NCBI RefSeq assembly: GCF_018199995.1
Contig: NZ_CP073578.1
Coordinates: 2,976,001-3,040,000 of the forward strand
Direction: 5' to 3'
DNA: 64,000 bases
From: Photobacterium sp. GJ3
Lineage (GTDB): Bacteria > Pseudomonadota > Gammaproteobacteria > Enterobacterales > Vibrionaceae
The notes beneath the pieces are model-generated. The model ran no database searches. It was not told where the DNA came from and saw only the letters and a program-made list of their open reading frames with translations. The position numbers were made by a program, and so were the translations under genes. Of the stretch, positions 41,032 to 49,614 are shown piece by piece (the stretch's first letter is position 1; the number at the start of each line of letters is the position of its first letter).

Positions 41032-41916
41032 ATGGACTGGATCACCTGCACCAAAAGTTTTGTCACCGTTGTGGAACAGGGTTCACTGGCACAGGCCGCG
41101 AGCACCCTGAATACCTCCAGTTCCGCATTGTCGAAACGACTGTCATGGCTGGAGAAACAATTGGGGGTGCAATTACTCAAACGGACCACCCGGAATCTGA
41201 CGGTCACGGATGCAGGGAAAGTTTTCTACCGGCGCAGTGTTCATCTGCTGGATGACTGGCAACAGATTCTGGCAGAAACCACCTCGACCTATGGCGAAGT
41301 CCGCGGTGTGCTGCGGATCGGCGCGCCTCTGGCAACCGGCAGCCGGGTACTGGTGCACTATCTGGATGAATTTCTGAAAACCTATCCCAATATTCAGGTC
41401 GAACTGCATACAGTCACGCCGGGACAACTGCCGGATCTCAATCTGGACGTGTTTATCAGCCGGGAACTGACCGACTTCAATTCCACCAGCTATATCGCCA
41501 CCCGGCTCTTCAGTTTTCAGGCGGGATTTTATGCCGCACCCGGTTATCTGGAAGACTGGCCTTTGATTGAAAGCCCGGAGCAACTCACCCAGCACAATTG
41601 CCTGTTATTTGGCAGTCACGGTCATGAGCAGGAACATATCTTCGAAAATAACCGCCGGCTGCGACTGCGTGGTAATTTCACCACTCAGAACCCGGAAGCG
41701 TTAGTCGCTGCGGCCGTTGCGGGCATGGGATTGATTCTGGTCGGAGAAAATACAGTGAAGCGGGAATTGAGTAATGGTTTGCTGGTGCCGGTATTACCTG
41801 AACTGAAACAGCCGCTGAACGCAGCGTATGCTTATTACCCCAAGCTCAATTACAACCACACCAAAACCAAATTATTTATTGATTTCATCAAGCAAAAAGC
41901 AGGCGCAACAGGTTGA
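41032..41916 (+). CDS. LysR-family transcriptional regulator
   Basis: This 294-residue LysR regulator starts at ATG 41032 (MDWITCTKSFVTVVEQGS) with a GGAG site six bases upstream; the longer frame to 40960 is not needed. A winged helix-turn-helix occupies residues 1-60 (SLAQAASTLNTSSSALSKRLSWLEKQLG), followed by a two-lobed effector domain. It diverges from mshH over about 220 bp and converges on the retron RT gene. Its ligand and target are unknown; nothing nearby shows that it controls the retron. Confidence 0.9.
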   Translation: MDWITCTKSFVTVVEQGSLAQAASTLNTSSSALSKRLSWLEKQLGVQLLKRTTRNLTVTDAGKVFYRRSVHLLDDWQQILAETTSTYGEVRGVLRIGAPLATGSRVLVHYLDEFLKTYPNIQVELHTVTPGQLPDLNLDVFISRELTDFNSTSYIATRLFSFQAGFYAAPGYLEDWPLIESPEQLTQHNCLLFGSHGHEQEHIFENNRRLRLRGNFTTQNPEALVAAAVAGMGLILVGENTVKRELSNGLLVPVLPELKQPLNAAYAYYPKLNYNHTKTKLFIDFIKQKAGATG

Positions 41917-41923
41917 AACAGCA

Positions 41924-41950
41924 CCAGCCCGAGTCAGACGCACGGGCTGG
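41924..41950. terminator. Hairpin between LysR and retron RT genes
   Basis: CCAGCCCG (41924-41931) pairs perfectly with CGGGCTGG (41943-41950) around an 11-base loop, between convergent genes. There is no T tract on the plus side, so termination strength is uncertain. Confidence 0.55.
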
Positions 41951-41967
41951 CTGAACCGATTCAAGCC

Positions 41968-43779
41968 TTAGCCAAAAAACAGCCAATAAAGGACATAGCC
42001 GAGACTCAGAACCCAGAGTTTGGTTTTCCAGGAAGCGGTCACCAACATCCAAAGCAGCGCAAAGGGCAGCGTGAGCATCATCATGACCCACATCATCGGG
42101 CTGAATGCCGTAGGATCCGTTTCGGAATCCGTTTCTGATGTCGCCGCCGGGGTGACCACCTGAGGGGACACGCTGTCTGCTTTTGCAGCCTGACGCTGTG
42201 CTGCCTTTTGCTGCTGCGTCAACGCCAGCTCCGGCGCCGGTTTTTCATGAGGCTGCCACCAGCGGGATCTCGGCGATTCTCCGCGAGCGACTTTTAACCT
42301 GAACAGTCGTTTGTTCAGTTCACCCATTTTGCCCTTGGGCACGCTGAATCCGTACTGACGCTTCAGACGCACCACCTGCTTTTGCAGCGGGATACCTTTT
42401 TCCGGATTGACCATCGCAACGAAGTTGGCATACCCGGCCAGGCTCTGAAACAATTCGCCTTTGCCCCATTGCTTTCCAGCCGGGCCATCGAGCTCAACCT
42501 GCCGCAGCACGGCCCGAAACTGCTTCAGCGTTTTCCGCTCGACTGACAGGCCATCATTGACCACAACGCCGGTCACTTCCTGACGCTGATGACGCCGCAT
42601 CACCCGGGTTTTCTCCGGATGAACCACAAAGCCTTCATCCGCAACAATCTGTTTGCATCGCCAGAGTAACGACTGCACTTTGCTGACATCATCGCTGGAA
42701 AAGGTCAGATCATCGGCGTAACGGGTATAGGTGAATCCCAATTTATCCGCCATGCCCTGTAAACGGGCATCCATTCTCCGGCACAGCAGATTACTGATTG
42801 CCGGACTACAAGGCGATCCCTGTGGCAGCACATGTTCGCCCTGCGCGACATGCCAGATTTTGCCATCCATCTCGACAGCTTGCGTCACCGGCTTGGTGGC
42901 GATCAGTGCAAAGGTGGTTGCCAGTTCCTCGCTGTACCCCAACTGGTGAAACATGCCTTTGACGCGCCGATAAGAGATGGTCGGGAAAAAATCTTTCAAA
43001 TCCAGATTGATCACCACGGCTTTGCCAACATGTGGTCTGGCATTACTGACGATACTTCGCTCCGGCACAAAGCCATGTGCGGCGTCATGCACCGGAATCC
43101 GGGTGAGAACTGCATCCAGCAACCAGTACTGTGCACGCTTCATCCGAGGCATGGGCGCCGAAATGATCCGGGTACCGCCCGATTTTTTCGCGACTTCAAA
43201 ATCCTGATAATGGCTGACCGGAGAAACCTCTTTGCGGTAACACAAAAAACGCAGTTCCGACATCGGGATGGCCATACTGCCCGCCACCTCTGCCACCGAC
43301 TGAAAGTGCATCAGCTGATAGCGGGACAACCGCAACGGATCCGATGTTTTCCGCGCTAAGCCACCGGAAACACTTTCTCCCAGAAAGGTAAATGCCTCTC
43401 TCTGCCGCTGGTACCAGGCCAGCGCCTTTTCAAACCGGGTTTGGTTCCGGGCAATCCGGGTTTGCTCCCGTTTTTCCAGCGCAGCCTTTTTGCGGGCCTT
43501 GTGCATGGCGGCCAACGCCTTCTCCGGGTCGCTGTAGAGCCTGTCCAGTTGGGTCAGCGTCCGCAGCCGGGTTATCAGCGCTGTGCGTTTGGCCACAAAG
43601 CGTTCCGTCAGGCTGGGTTGATCTTTATCGGATTTCCAGAATCCAAGCCGGATCATTTCACGCAGGATATAGTCATCTTTGCTGGACTGACGAATCCGGT
43701 CATAAATCTGCTGACGGGTCAGTTTCGGAGACGGATCCTGCACAGTCTCCGCCGATTGGTGTTTATTTGAATCAGACAT
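41968..43779 (-). CDS. Retron reverse transcriptase with C-terminal two-helix membrane tail
   Basis: The start ATG at 43779 (MSDSNKHQSAETV) gives 603 residues; a longer frame to 43902 runs through the predicted retron RNA. Residues 1-150 are a charged helical extension. The RT core (about 160-425) has NARPH at 246-250 (retron NAxxH), DLKDFFPT at 260-267, QGSPCSP at 320-326, YADD at 354-357 and VTG at 402-404. No maturase or endonuclease domain is present, which argues against a group II intron. After a Gln/Ala-rich linker, residues 562-581 and 586-602 are two strongly hydrophobic helices ending the protein. It should copy the adjacent RNA into msDNA; the membrane tail is unusual and its role is unknown. 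Confidence 0.93.
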   Translation of the reverse strand: MSDSNKHQSAETVQDPSPKLTRQQIYDRIRQSSKDDYILREMIRLGFWKSDKDQPSLTERFVAKRTALITRLRTLTQLDRLYSDPEKALAAMHKARKKAALEKREQTRIARNQTRFEKALAWYQRQREAFTFLGESVSGGLARKTSDPLRLSRYQLMHFQSVAEVAGSMAIPMSELRFLCYRKEVSPVSHYQDFEVAKKSGGTRIISAPMPRMKRAQYWLLDAVLTRIPVHDAAHGFVPERSIVSNARPHVGKAVVINLDLKDFFPTISYRRVKGMFHQLGYSEELATTFALIATKPVTQAVEMDGKIWHVAQGEHVLPQGSPCSPAISNLLCRRMDARLQGMADKLGFTYTRYADDLTFSSDDVSKVQSLLWRCKQIVADEGFVVHPEKTRVMRRHQRQEVTGVVVNDGLSVERKTLKQFRAVLRQVELDGPAGKQWGKGELFQSLAGYANFVAMVNPEKGIPLQKQVVRLKRQYGFSVPKGKMGELNKRLFRLKVARGESPRSRWWQPHEKPAPELALTQQQKAAQRQAAKADSVSPQVVTPAATSETDSETDPTAFSPMMWVMMMLTLPFALLWMLVTASWKTKLWVLSLGYVLYWLFFG

Positions 43780-43852
43780 GGCGGGATACCACTGGTCGCA
43801 ACTGAACAGGAGCCCATGCAGTGAAGGGCTGAATGGAAAGTCGGAAGAGAGT

Positions 43853-44075
43853 TGGCAGCGCAGCCGCTTCCTTCGAAGAGTTCTCAGTACTGGTGCAATC
43901 AACTCGATGCCGCACGTTACCTATGTCGCTCGTTGACTTCTGCGAAGTCAAACCGCAATAGCGATATAGGTGACTGTGCGGCCCAGTTAAGATTGGGCCA
44001 GTGACGCGTGGGTAGTCTTTCCACCAGAATGGCGATCCACCATTCGCGATGCAAGGTTCCGGAGCCGCGCTGCCA
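43853..44075 (-). ncRNA. Predicted retron msr-msd RNA
   Basis: The 378-bp gap between the WH/SWIM gene and the RT start has no credible gene but strong structure, transcribed on the minus strand. A long hairpin (msd candidate) spans 43909-43982. Its outer arms 43909-43930 and 43960-43982 pair with one bulge and few wobbles; its inner stem is TTGACTTC/GAAGTCAA at 43933-43940 and 43944-43951. Upstream (msr side) are GGCCCA/TGGGCC at 43980-43999 and GAATGG/CCATTC at 44027-44045. A 9-bp inverted repeat, GCGCTGCCA at 44067-44075 and TGGCAGCGC at 43853-43861, encloses everything and fits a1/a2. Exact ends and the branching guanosine are not determined. Confidence 0.72.
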
Positions 44076-44157
44076 TGAAACCGCATTGTATGCATCTGAC
44101 GTCGCAAGGCAACCGGTAACCGGGCATTCAGTGAGCCGGATTCAGGAAATCGGTTCA

Positions 44158-45798
44158 TCACAGCGCCCCTCCGGCACAATGAAGCCGCAACGCCAGCATG
44201 TGCTCGCAGGGCCCCTGACGCAATTGATGCTGGCGCGAGAAGGAACACTCACACTGCGCCTGAATCAGACGCTGATCCGAGTCGATGGTCAGCTGGACCT
44301 GGTGCTCCCGGCCATTGTCCATAACACTACCCGACAACTCCGCACCCCGATCGCCACGACGCATCGCTCCCGGTGACACCAAACGGGCCTGAACAAAGTT
44401 CGCCGCCTTTCGCTCTCTGTCGTTCCTGAAACGAACCGCTTCCAGATCAACCGGCGTGTTGTAGAGTTGACGGATCCGGTAAACGTCCATTTCGATGTCA
44501 TAAAGCACCAGACCTAACTGACTGTACTGCGCCAGCGCCGATTTCACGACACTCAGGTCCAGATTGAGCTGGGATGCCAGACGCGGCGCGCTTTCCAGAT
44601 GGCGGGCTGCCAGCAGGTCATACACCCGTTGACGGGTCAGCGCATCCACCGCTTCTCTCGGTGCCAGCAGATCAAAATTTCCGGATCTGGACCAGTCATT
44701 GGCACTCCAGCCAGACAGGCCCAGGGTGAACGACATTGGGCCGAGATGTGCCACATAAAACGAAGGGAAACCATCCCCCATCAGAAACACATCAAACGCG
44801 TCCGCCACCGGAAGCAGACGTTCAAGAATCAAGAGACGGCGCCGCCCCCAGATCCGGATCGTCTGCGGGGTTTCGCCCTGATAAATTGAGCGATCGAATT
44901 GCAGAACATCATTCCAGGGCTCCATGATCACGCGAATGGGCTGTCCCGGTTGCAGAACAAACTTCATGGCCCGTGGTCCGGTGTCTTCTTTTTTCCGTTT
45001 CAGATGCAGACACAGGTTGTGAATGTCCATCGGCTGCAGACGCAGTTTCACCATCGGCAAGGTCATCGCTGAACTCACCTGCAGAAATCCCCGCACCCAG
45101 CTTTCAGGCAGATCGATCTTTTTCTCGTCAAACCCGCCTCCACCAGACGTCTGAATCTGAAACCCTTCCGGATCAATTTTCAGAAATGTGGTGCGGTAAT
45201 CCCGGATCTTCTGAAACGCCTGATATAACCCCTGCGAATAATCAATGTTTGTGGTGCCAAAGGCCTGATCGGTCACATGTTCGAAGACATCATAACGACA
45301 ACTCAGTTTGCCGTAGCTGGATTCATCTTCCGAGAAGCACTCAAAAAACACCTGATCCGGGTGCACGGTGATCACCGGGTCCAGCACATACCAGGCATCC
45401 AGATCCTGCTTGTACAGGTAATCAAAATATTTTGCCTGCGCTTTGTAAAAAGGTCCCATCACCGCATCAGCCTGAGCCTTCATTACTGCCAGCTCTTCCT
45501 GAACGGATTGGCGCTCTTTTCGGTGACTCTCGGCGACTTCGCCGAATTCTGCCAGCAGCCGGGATTCCTCGCTGGTCAGCCAGCGCTGATAGTCATCGCG
45601 GTTCTTGGGCTGGAATCGCATGTCCGAGATCACCACCTGATGCAGACAGGAAATCGCCTCCCGGAAACGTCGCTTGTCTTTCAGTTCCCCGACAAAGAAT
45701 GTTGGCGGGCGGGACAAGTCCGGCGCAAAGGTCATTTCCGCATGCTGACGGCCAGAGTCCACCTGAGACTGGCGGGTATAACGATAAGTGACTTCCAT
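44158..45798 (-). CDS. Winged-helix/SWIM zinc-finger protein of the retron
   Basis: The protein has 546 residues. The C-terminus holds a SWIM zinc motif CxCx(12)CxH (Cys516, Cys518, Cys531, His533). Before it, about residues 390-450 look like a winged helix (RQRVYDLLAARHLESAPRL...). A coiled region lies near residues 75-115. SWIM domains bind DNA or proteins; here it may sense nucleic acid or msDNA (inference). Its ATG is 2 bp after the upstream ARM-repeat gene stop and has an AAGGAG site, so the two are co-translated. RT, ARM and WH-SWIM genes together match, as I recall it, retron type XIII in the published classification. Confidence 0.85.
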   Translation of the reverse strand: MEVTYRYTRQSQVDSGRQHAEMTFAPDLSRPPTFFVGELKDKRRFREAISCLHQVVISDMRFQPKNRDDYQRWLTSEESRLLAEFGEVAESHRKERQSVQEELAVMKAQADAVMGPFYKAQAKYFDYLYKQDLDAWYVLDPVITVHPDQVFFECFSEDESSYGKLSCRYDVFEHVTDQAFGTTNIDYSQGLYQAFQKIRDYRTTFLKIDPEGFQIQTSGGGGFDEKKIDLPESWVRGFLQVSSAMTLPMVKLRLQPMDIHNLCLHLKRKKEDTGPRAMKFVLQPGQPIRVIMEPWNDVLQFDRSIYQGETPQTIRIWGRRRLLILERLLPVADAFDVFLMGDGFPSFYVAHLGPMSFTLGLSGWSANDWSRSGNFDLLAPREAVDALTRQRVYDLLAARHLESAPRLASQLNLDLSVVKSALAQYSQLGLVLYDIEMDVYRIRQLYNTPVDLEAVRFRNDRERKAANFVQARLVSPGAMRRGDRGAELSGSVMDNGREHQVQLTIDSDQRLIQAQCECSFSRQHQLRQGPCEHMLALRLHCAGGAL

Positions 45799-45800
45799 GG

Positions 45801-48779
45801 TTACTCCTTGCGTTCAGCCAGTTGGCGAACCGGACGCGGTCTGATCCGGGCGGGTAAATCCACCGCTTCGTGCGCTTGTGTTAAGTGCATCATGAGCTTG
45901 AGATAAGCCGCTTTGTCTTTATGTACAGATGTCAGCGACAACCGTGTCAGCAACGCGCAGACCATGTCGCGGATCTGAGCGGTGCTGGCTGCCTGTTCAC
46001 TCAGGAACTGCAACACCCGATCTTTGGCCTGACGACCTGCATTGACCCGAGATAAAACCGACAGGAAATAGGGTCGGAGTGCCAGAATCATAGCTTCATT
46101 TCCGGCGGCATAGTCCGGCAGCAACGCACTGACAAAGTCTTCCACCAGCGGCGACGGATGCTGGCTCAAATGCAGTAAATAGTGCTGCCCGTCCGCAGCC
46201 TCAAAATAACGCTCGAGCAAGCCACGGCCAAACAACTGAACCTCGGTCTCGACGCTGTCGCACACCGCGATAATCTGTTCTGCCGGCCAGTCTTCCCGGT
46301 GCATCTGCTGTTCACAAAACGTAAAACCGAACGCTTGTGTATCCGGCCAAGGGCTTTCCAGGACCGGCAGTAATCCGTCGGGATGTGTTCGGAGTGCATC
46401 CGGGTCGCGCTCAAAATAGGCCTGCGCCAGCGCCCTGAGCCCAGCCGTCGGACTCGACAGCAGGCGGAACCATTGATCGCCGGACAGCGCACGGGCAGCT
46501 CCCGCTTCTAAATAAATGACGGCTTCAGACTGAACCAGCTCTGATCTCGCGGTTGCCAGCAACCAGAGTGCACCCTGATGATTTTGCTGAAGCGCCCGGT
46601 CAAACTGCTGTCGGAGAAATTCAGCCAGCTGCTGCTGGAGCCTCTGATCGAGTTTTCGGCGGTTCAGCAACTGCAGCACCTGTTCGAACAGATGCTCCCG
46701 TTGATTGGAGCGCGATTGCATCGACACCGTCAGGACGGCCAGAATCGCTTCCTGCGCTGGCGGGGCGCTTTGCGTGAGTAATGCCAGTAATGAGTCCAGC
46801 CGTGATGCCAAGTCATCCGGGGTCAGTTTCTTGAGCAATACAATGCTGAACGCACGGATCGCTTCCGATGACGCACTGTGAATGATGTCCAGAACATCAG
46901 GTCTGATGTCGCTGTAGCGGATCGGCATCGCGTCCAGACATTTGCAACCCAGCCAGAGTTTTGCCGGACAGCCGGACCGGAGCAAGGGCTCGACCTGTTC
47001 CAAGGTCAAGCGTGCAAACGCACTGCCGCAAGTCTGTTGCAACCAGGCAAACACACCGGGTAAATGCTGGTGCTGACTCATATCGGTGGCGAGAAAACAG
47101 GACAGGCAATCATCCAGCAGGCGATTCTGATCGAGATAAGCCAATGCGGATCGGGCCGATTCACTGCTGAGCCAGTGATGGAATGGCGCACTGTTCACGC
47201 AGAGCAAAGATGCCAGCAATGGGGTGTCACTGCGCAAGTCACGCTTCAGGCTCAGCTGCGCAAGCGCAAACTCATTCACCGCAGCCACATCGCTGCTCAG
47301 CAGCGTGAATAGATCTTCGCTCGTCAGCGGTTCACGCGCCACATCCACCGCCAGCCATGCCAGCGCAAACTGCTGCGCTGCGGGATACGGTTTGAGGGCC
47401 AGCGCAATCAGCGTGGCTCTGGGCAACGACTGACAGGCTTCGTGACTGTCAGACAAGGCACGGATCGCAAAATCTGAAACCGCCTCGCAGCGGCTATGCG
47501 TGGCAATGTTGATCAAAGATGACGGTGCCTGATCCCACAAATGCGGGAAAGCTTCGCCCCGTCCTGCAAACGAAACATCCGGGCATTCACGCCAGATCCC
47601 ACGTGCATTTTTCTGATAACGGGGATCCTGCGTCCGGATGATGGCATTCAGAATCGGTGACTTCGCAACCGGCAAACCGTGTTCGGTATCGCAGTAACCC
47701 AACAGCAGCGATTCAGCCATCACGGTATAATACGCGCTGCCCATGGCGCCCAGTTGCCTGAGTGTCCGCCAGCACCGGGTCATCAGATAGTGGCGTGTTT
47801 TCTGAGAGTAAGCCAACCGGGCTTTCTCAGATGCCAGTTCCTTCTGGACATGCATCCGGCCCGCTTCCGGGGTGTAATGATACTGCCAGTCCCGGATGAA
47901 AAATGCCTTTCTGTTTTCCACCCGAAGATTCAACACCGCGTAGAAATCGGCATCCAGCCGAAATTCACTCATTTTCAGCAAATAGCGCATCCCTTTGAAT
48001 GCACCGGGACACAAAGGAATATCCGGCAGCAGCGCCAGCAGGGCCTGTCGCAGAGCCGGATCAAATAAAGCCTGCAGATACGCTTGTTTCAGCAAATCAT
48101 TGATCGGTTGCTCGGCAGCCGCAGACCGCGACAATGCGCAAAAAGCGCGGACCTGCTCTCGGAGCAAATCCGGCTCCAGCCGTTCGCTCTGCCCCGTGAT
48201 GGCCAGATAACTCTGTTCTCGCGCTTCAGGTTCCGTCAGGGAGAGGGTCACTTCCAGCGCCAGCCCGGCCAGCACCGGATTACTGTGCCGCAGATAAGGC
48301 CGGATCATGGCGATATGCTGAGATGAGCCAATTCGGCCCAGCGTCCATAAAAGACTGTAATCATGGCGCCACACATCATGGCCCAGATAACCGGCAATAA
48401 TGAATGCCATATCCGGATCTTTCTCCGGCGGCAGACGCCAGATTTGCCGGGCCCTGTGCGCCGGATTTTTCTCCAGCATAATCCGTCGCCCCAGATTCAC
48501 TGGCCTGTGCTCAGTCGCGCGGGCTGTCCGATCCGGCACCACATTTCCCTGATTCACTTTCGCAACCACCACAGAATCAAACACTTTTTCGGCTCGTGCC
48601 AAATCAACAGGCTCCGGTGTTTTCTGGGTTTCTTTCAGGATGGCGCCACGGTAATAGCGACGAACCACCACGGTGTATCTGGCGGCCTGATCACGCTGCA
48701 ACTCAAACAATGCGACTTCATCATGCTGTTCTGAAGCCGCATCCTGCGCGCGTAATTGTGTTTTTCTGACGAGTTTCAT
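45801..48779 (-). CDS. WGR-like/ARM (HEAT) repeat protein of the retron
   Basis: About 992 residues from ATG 48779 (MKLVRKTQLRAQD); an upstream in-frame ATG at 48860 is possible. Residues of about 20-85 (ALFELQRDQAARYTVVVRRYY...AEKVFDSVVVAKVNQG) resemble a WGR domain. The rest, about 150-960, is a Leu/Ala-rich all-helical array typical of ARM/HEAT repeats, with units such as DPALRQALLALLPDIP and SEAIRAFSIVLLKKL. No nuclease or protease motif is evident. It is first in the three-gene operon ahead of the WH-SWIM and RT genes. A scaffold or sensor role is inference. Confidence 0.82.
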   Translation of the reverse strand: MKLVRKTQLRAQDAASEQHDEVALFELQRDQAARYTVVVRRYYRGAILKETQKTPEPVDLARAEKVFDSVVVAKVNQGNVVPDRTARATEHRPVNLGRRIMLEKNPAHRARQIWRLPPEKDPDMAFIIAGYLGHDVWRHDYSLLWTLGRIGSSQHIAMIRPYLRHSNPVLAGLALEVTLSLTEPEAREQSYLAITGQSERLEPDLLREQVRAFCALSRSAAAEQPINDLLKQAYLQALFDPALRQALLALLPDIPLCPGAFKGMRYLLKMSEFRLDADFYAVLNLRVENRKAFFIRDWQYHYTPEAGRMHVQKELASEKARLAYSQKTRHYLMTRCWRTLRQLGAMGSAYYTVMAESLLLGYCDTEHGLPVAKSPILNAIIRTQDPRYQKNARGIWRECPDVSFAGRGEAFPHLWDQAPSSLINIATHSRCEAVSDFAIRALSDSHEACQSLPRATLIALALKPYPAAQQFALAWLAVDVAREPLTSEDLFTLLSSDVAAVNEFALAQLSLKRDLRSDTPLLASLLCVNSAPFHHWLSSESARSALAYLDQNRLLDDCLSCFLATDMSQHQHLPGVFAWLQQTCGSAFARLTLEQVEPLLRSGCPAKLWLGCKCLDAMPIRYSDIRPDVLDIIHSASSEAIRAFSIVLLKKLTPDDLASRLDSLLALLTQSAPPAQEAILAVLTVSMQSRSNQREHLFEQVLQLLNRRKLDQRLQQQLAEFLRQQFDRALQQNHQGALWLLATARSELVQSEAVIYLEAGAARALSGDQWFRLLSSPTAGLRALAQAYFERDPDALRTHPDGLLPVLESPWPDTQAFGFTFCEQQMHREDWPAEQIIAVCDSVETEVQLFGRGLLERYFEAADGQHYLLHLSQHPSPLVEDFVSALLPDYAAGNEAMILALRPYFLSVLSRVNAGRQAKDRVLQFLSEQAASTAQIRDMVCALLTRLSLTSVHKDKAAYLKLMMHLTQAHEAVDLPARIRPRPVRQLAERKE

Positions 48780-49134
48780 GTTCCGTCTCAAGGCTATCTG
48801 CAACTCGTTGACTTTATCACAGCCCAGAACACTTGCTTGGCTGAAGCACACCGACTTCACGAGAACATCACAGTTTTGTCACCGCCAGCCATACCAACTG
48901 AATCGGCTTGTGCTGTTTCAGAGACTGCATGGCGGATGAATTCATCCGCCTAATCTATTTCACTTTCTGCGTGCCATAAATATCGAATTATCCGAATTTT
49001 CCGAATTTTCTGATTTGATAACGATTGTCGTCTTGAGAATTATGTGAATGATTCAACCAGCAGAGTTTATCTCTCATTTCTTACCGATACATGATTTATA
49101 CGCTTGCGATTATTGCAGAAGTCTCATGATGGCA
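48780..49134. other. Upstream region of the retron operon with 20-bp perfect palindrome
   Basis: This 355-bp gap separates the ARM-repeat gene from the GNAT gene. It holds a perfect palindrome GGCGGATGAATTCATCCGCC at 48931-48950, about 150 bp before the ARM start. Two adjacent 9-bp direct repeats CCGAATTTT lie at 48992-49009 in AT-rich DNA. The palindrome lacks a T tract and could be an operator or a weak terminator. The retron promoter should lie in this region, but I cannot name its boxes. Confidence 0.6.
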
Positions 49135-49614
49135 TTATGAAACATTGACCTTGAAATCAGATGGTACATCAAATATTTTTACCATCTCGATATATTTTAT
49201 CCCATTTTTTTCTTGCAGCCTTCCAACTTCAGTAAAGCCACTCTTTTTATAAAATCCGATCGCATATTCAGATGAGAAAACTCGAATCATACCAGCCGAG
49301 CCTTTTGTTATTTCATTGATTAAGTTTGTTGCTATTCCTCTACCATGGTAATTGCTATTTACATACATGGTATTCAAGATCACGCCACAACGCCTCATGC
49401 CAGTCACACCGACAATTTTACCTCTATGCTCTGCAACCATATACTTCTCCAGCCCTTGATGAAATGAATTTTTCACTTTCTCATATACATCAACCTCTGA
49501 TTGATTGTCTTTGATACCTGAAGTGAATATATACTCATTCATGACAGAAAATATCAAACAGGCTATACCTTTTAGATCCAGGCCAGTTACATTTCGATAG
49601 ATTATTTCATTCAT
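49135..49614 (-). CDS. GNAT-family N-acetyltransferase
   Basis: This 159-residue GNAT enzyme transfers acetyl from acetyl-CoA to an unknown amine. The acetyl-CoA loop is visible as YHGRGIATNLI (the Q/RxxGxG/A signature), followed by FYKKSGFTEVGR. Codon use and base composition are clearly more AT-rich than ssb or the retron genes, which suggests recent transfer. It stands alone between the retron and ssb, with an AT-rich 271-bp gap on the ssb side in which I see no gene. No link with the retron is shown. Confidence 0.85.
   Translation of the reverse strand: MNEIIYRNVTGLDLKGIACLIFSVMNEYIFTSGIKDNQSEVDVYEKVKNSFHQGLEKYMVAEHRGKIVGVTGMRRCGVILNTMYVNSNYHGRGIATNLINEITKGSAGMIRVFSSEYAIGFYKKSGFTEVGRLQEKNGIKYIEMVKIFDVPSDFKVNVS

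Noticed and set aside
41968..43779. Group II intron maturase or DGR reverse transcriptase
   Set aside because: No maturase/endonuclease domain, no intron RNA ends, no template/variable repeat pair; NAxxH and VTG motifs favour a retron.
43780..44157. Short protein gene between the WH-SWIM and RT genes
   Set aside because: The RT frame does extend upstream to 43902, but the composition is that of a structured RNA and the retron RNA is expected there.
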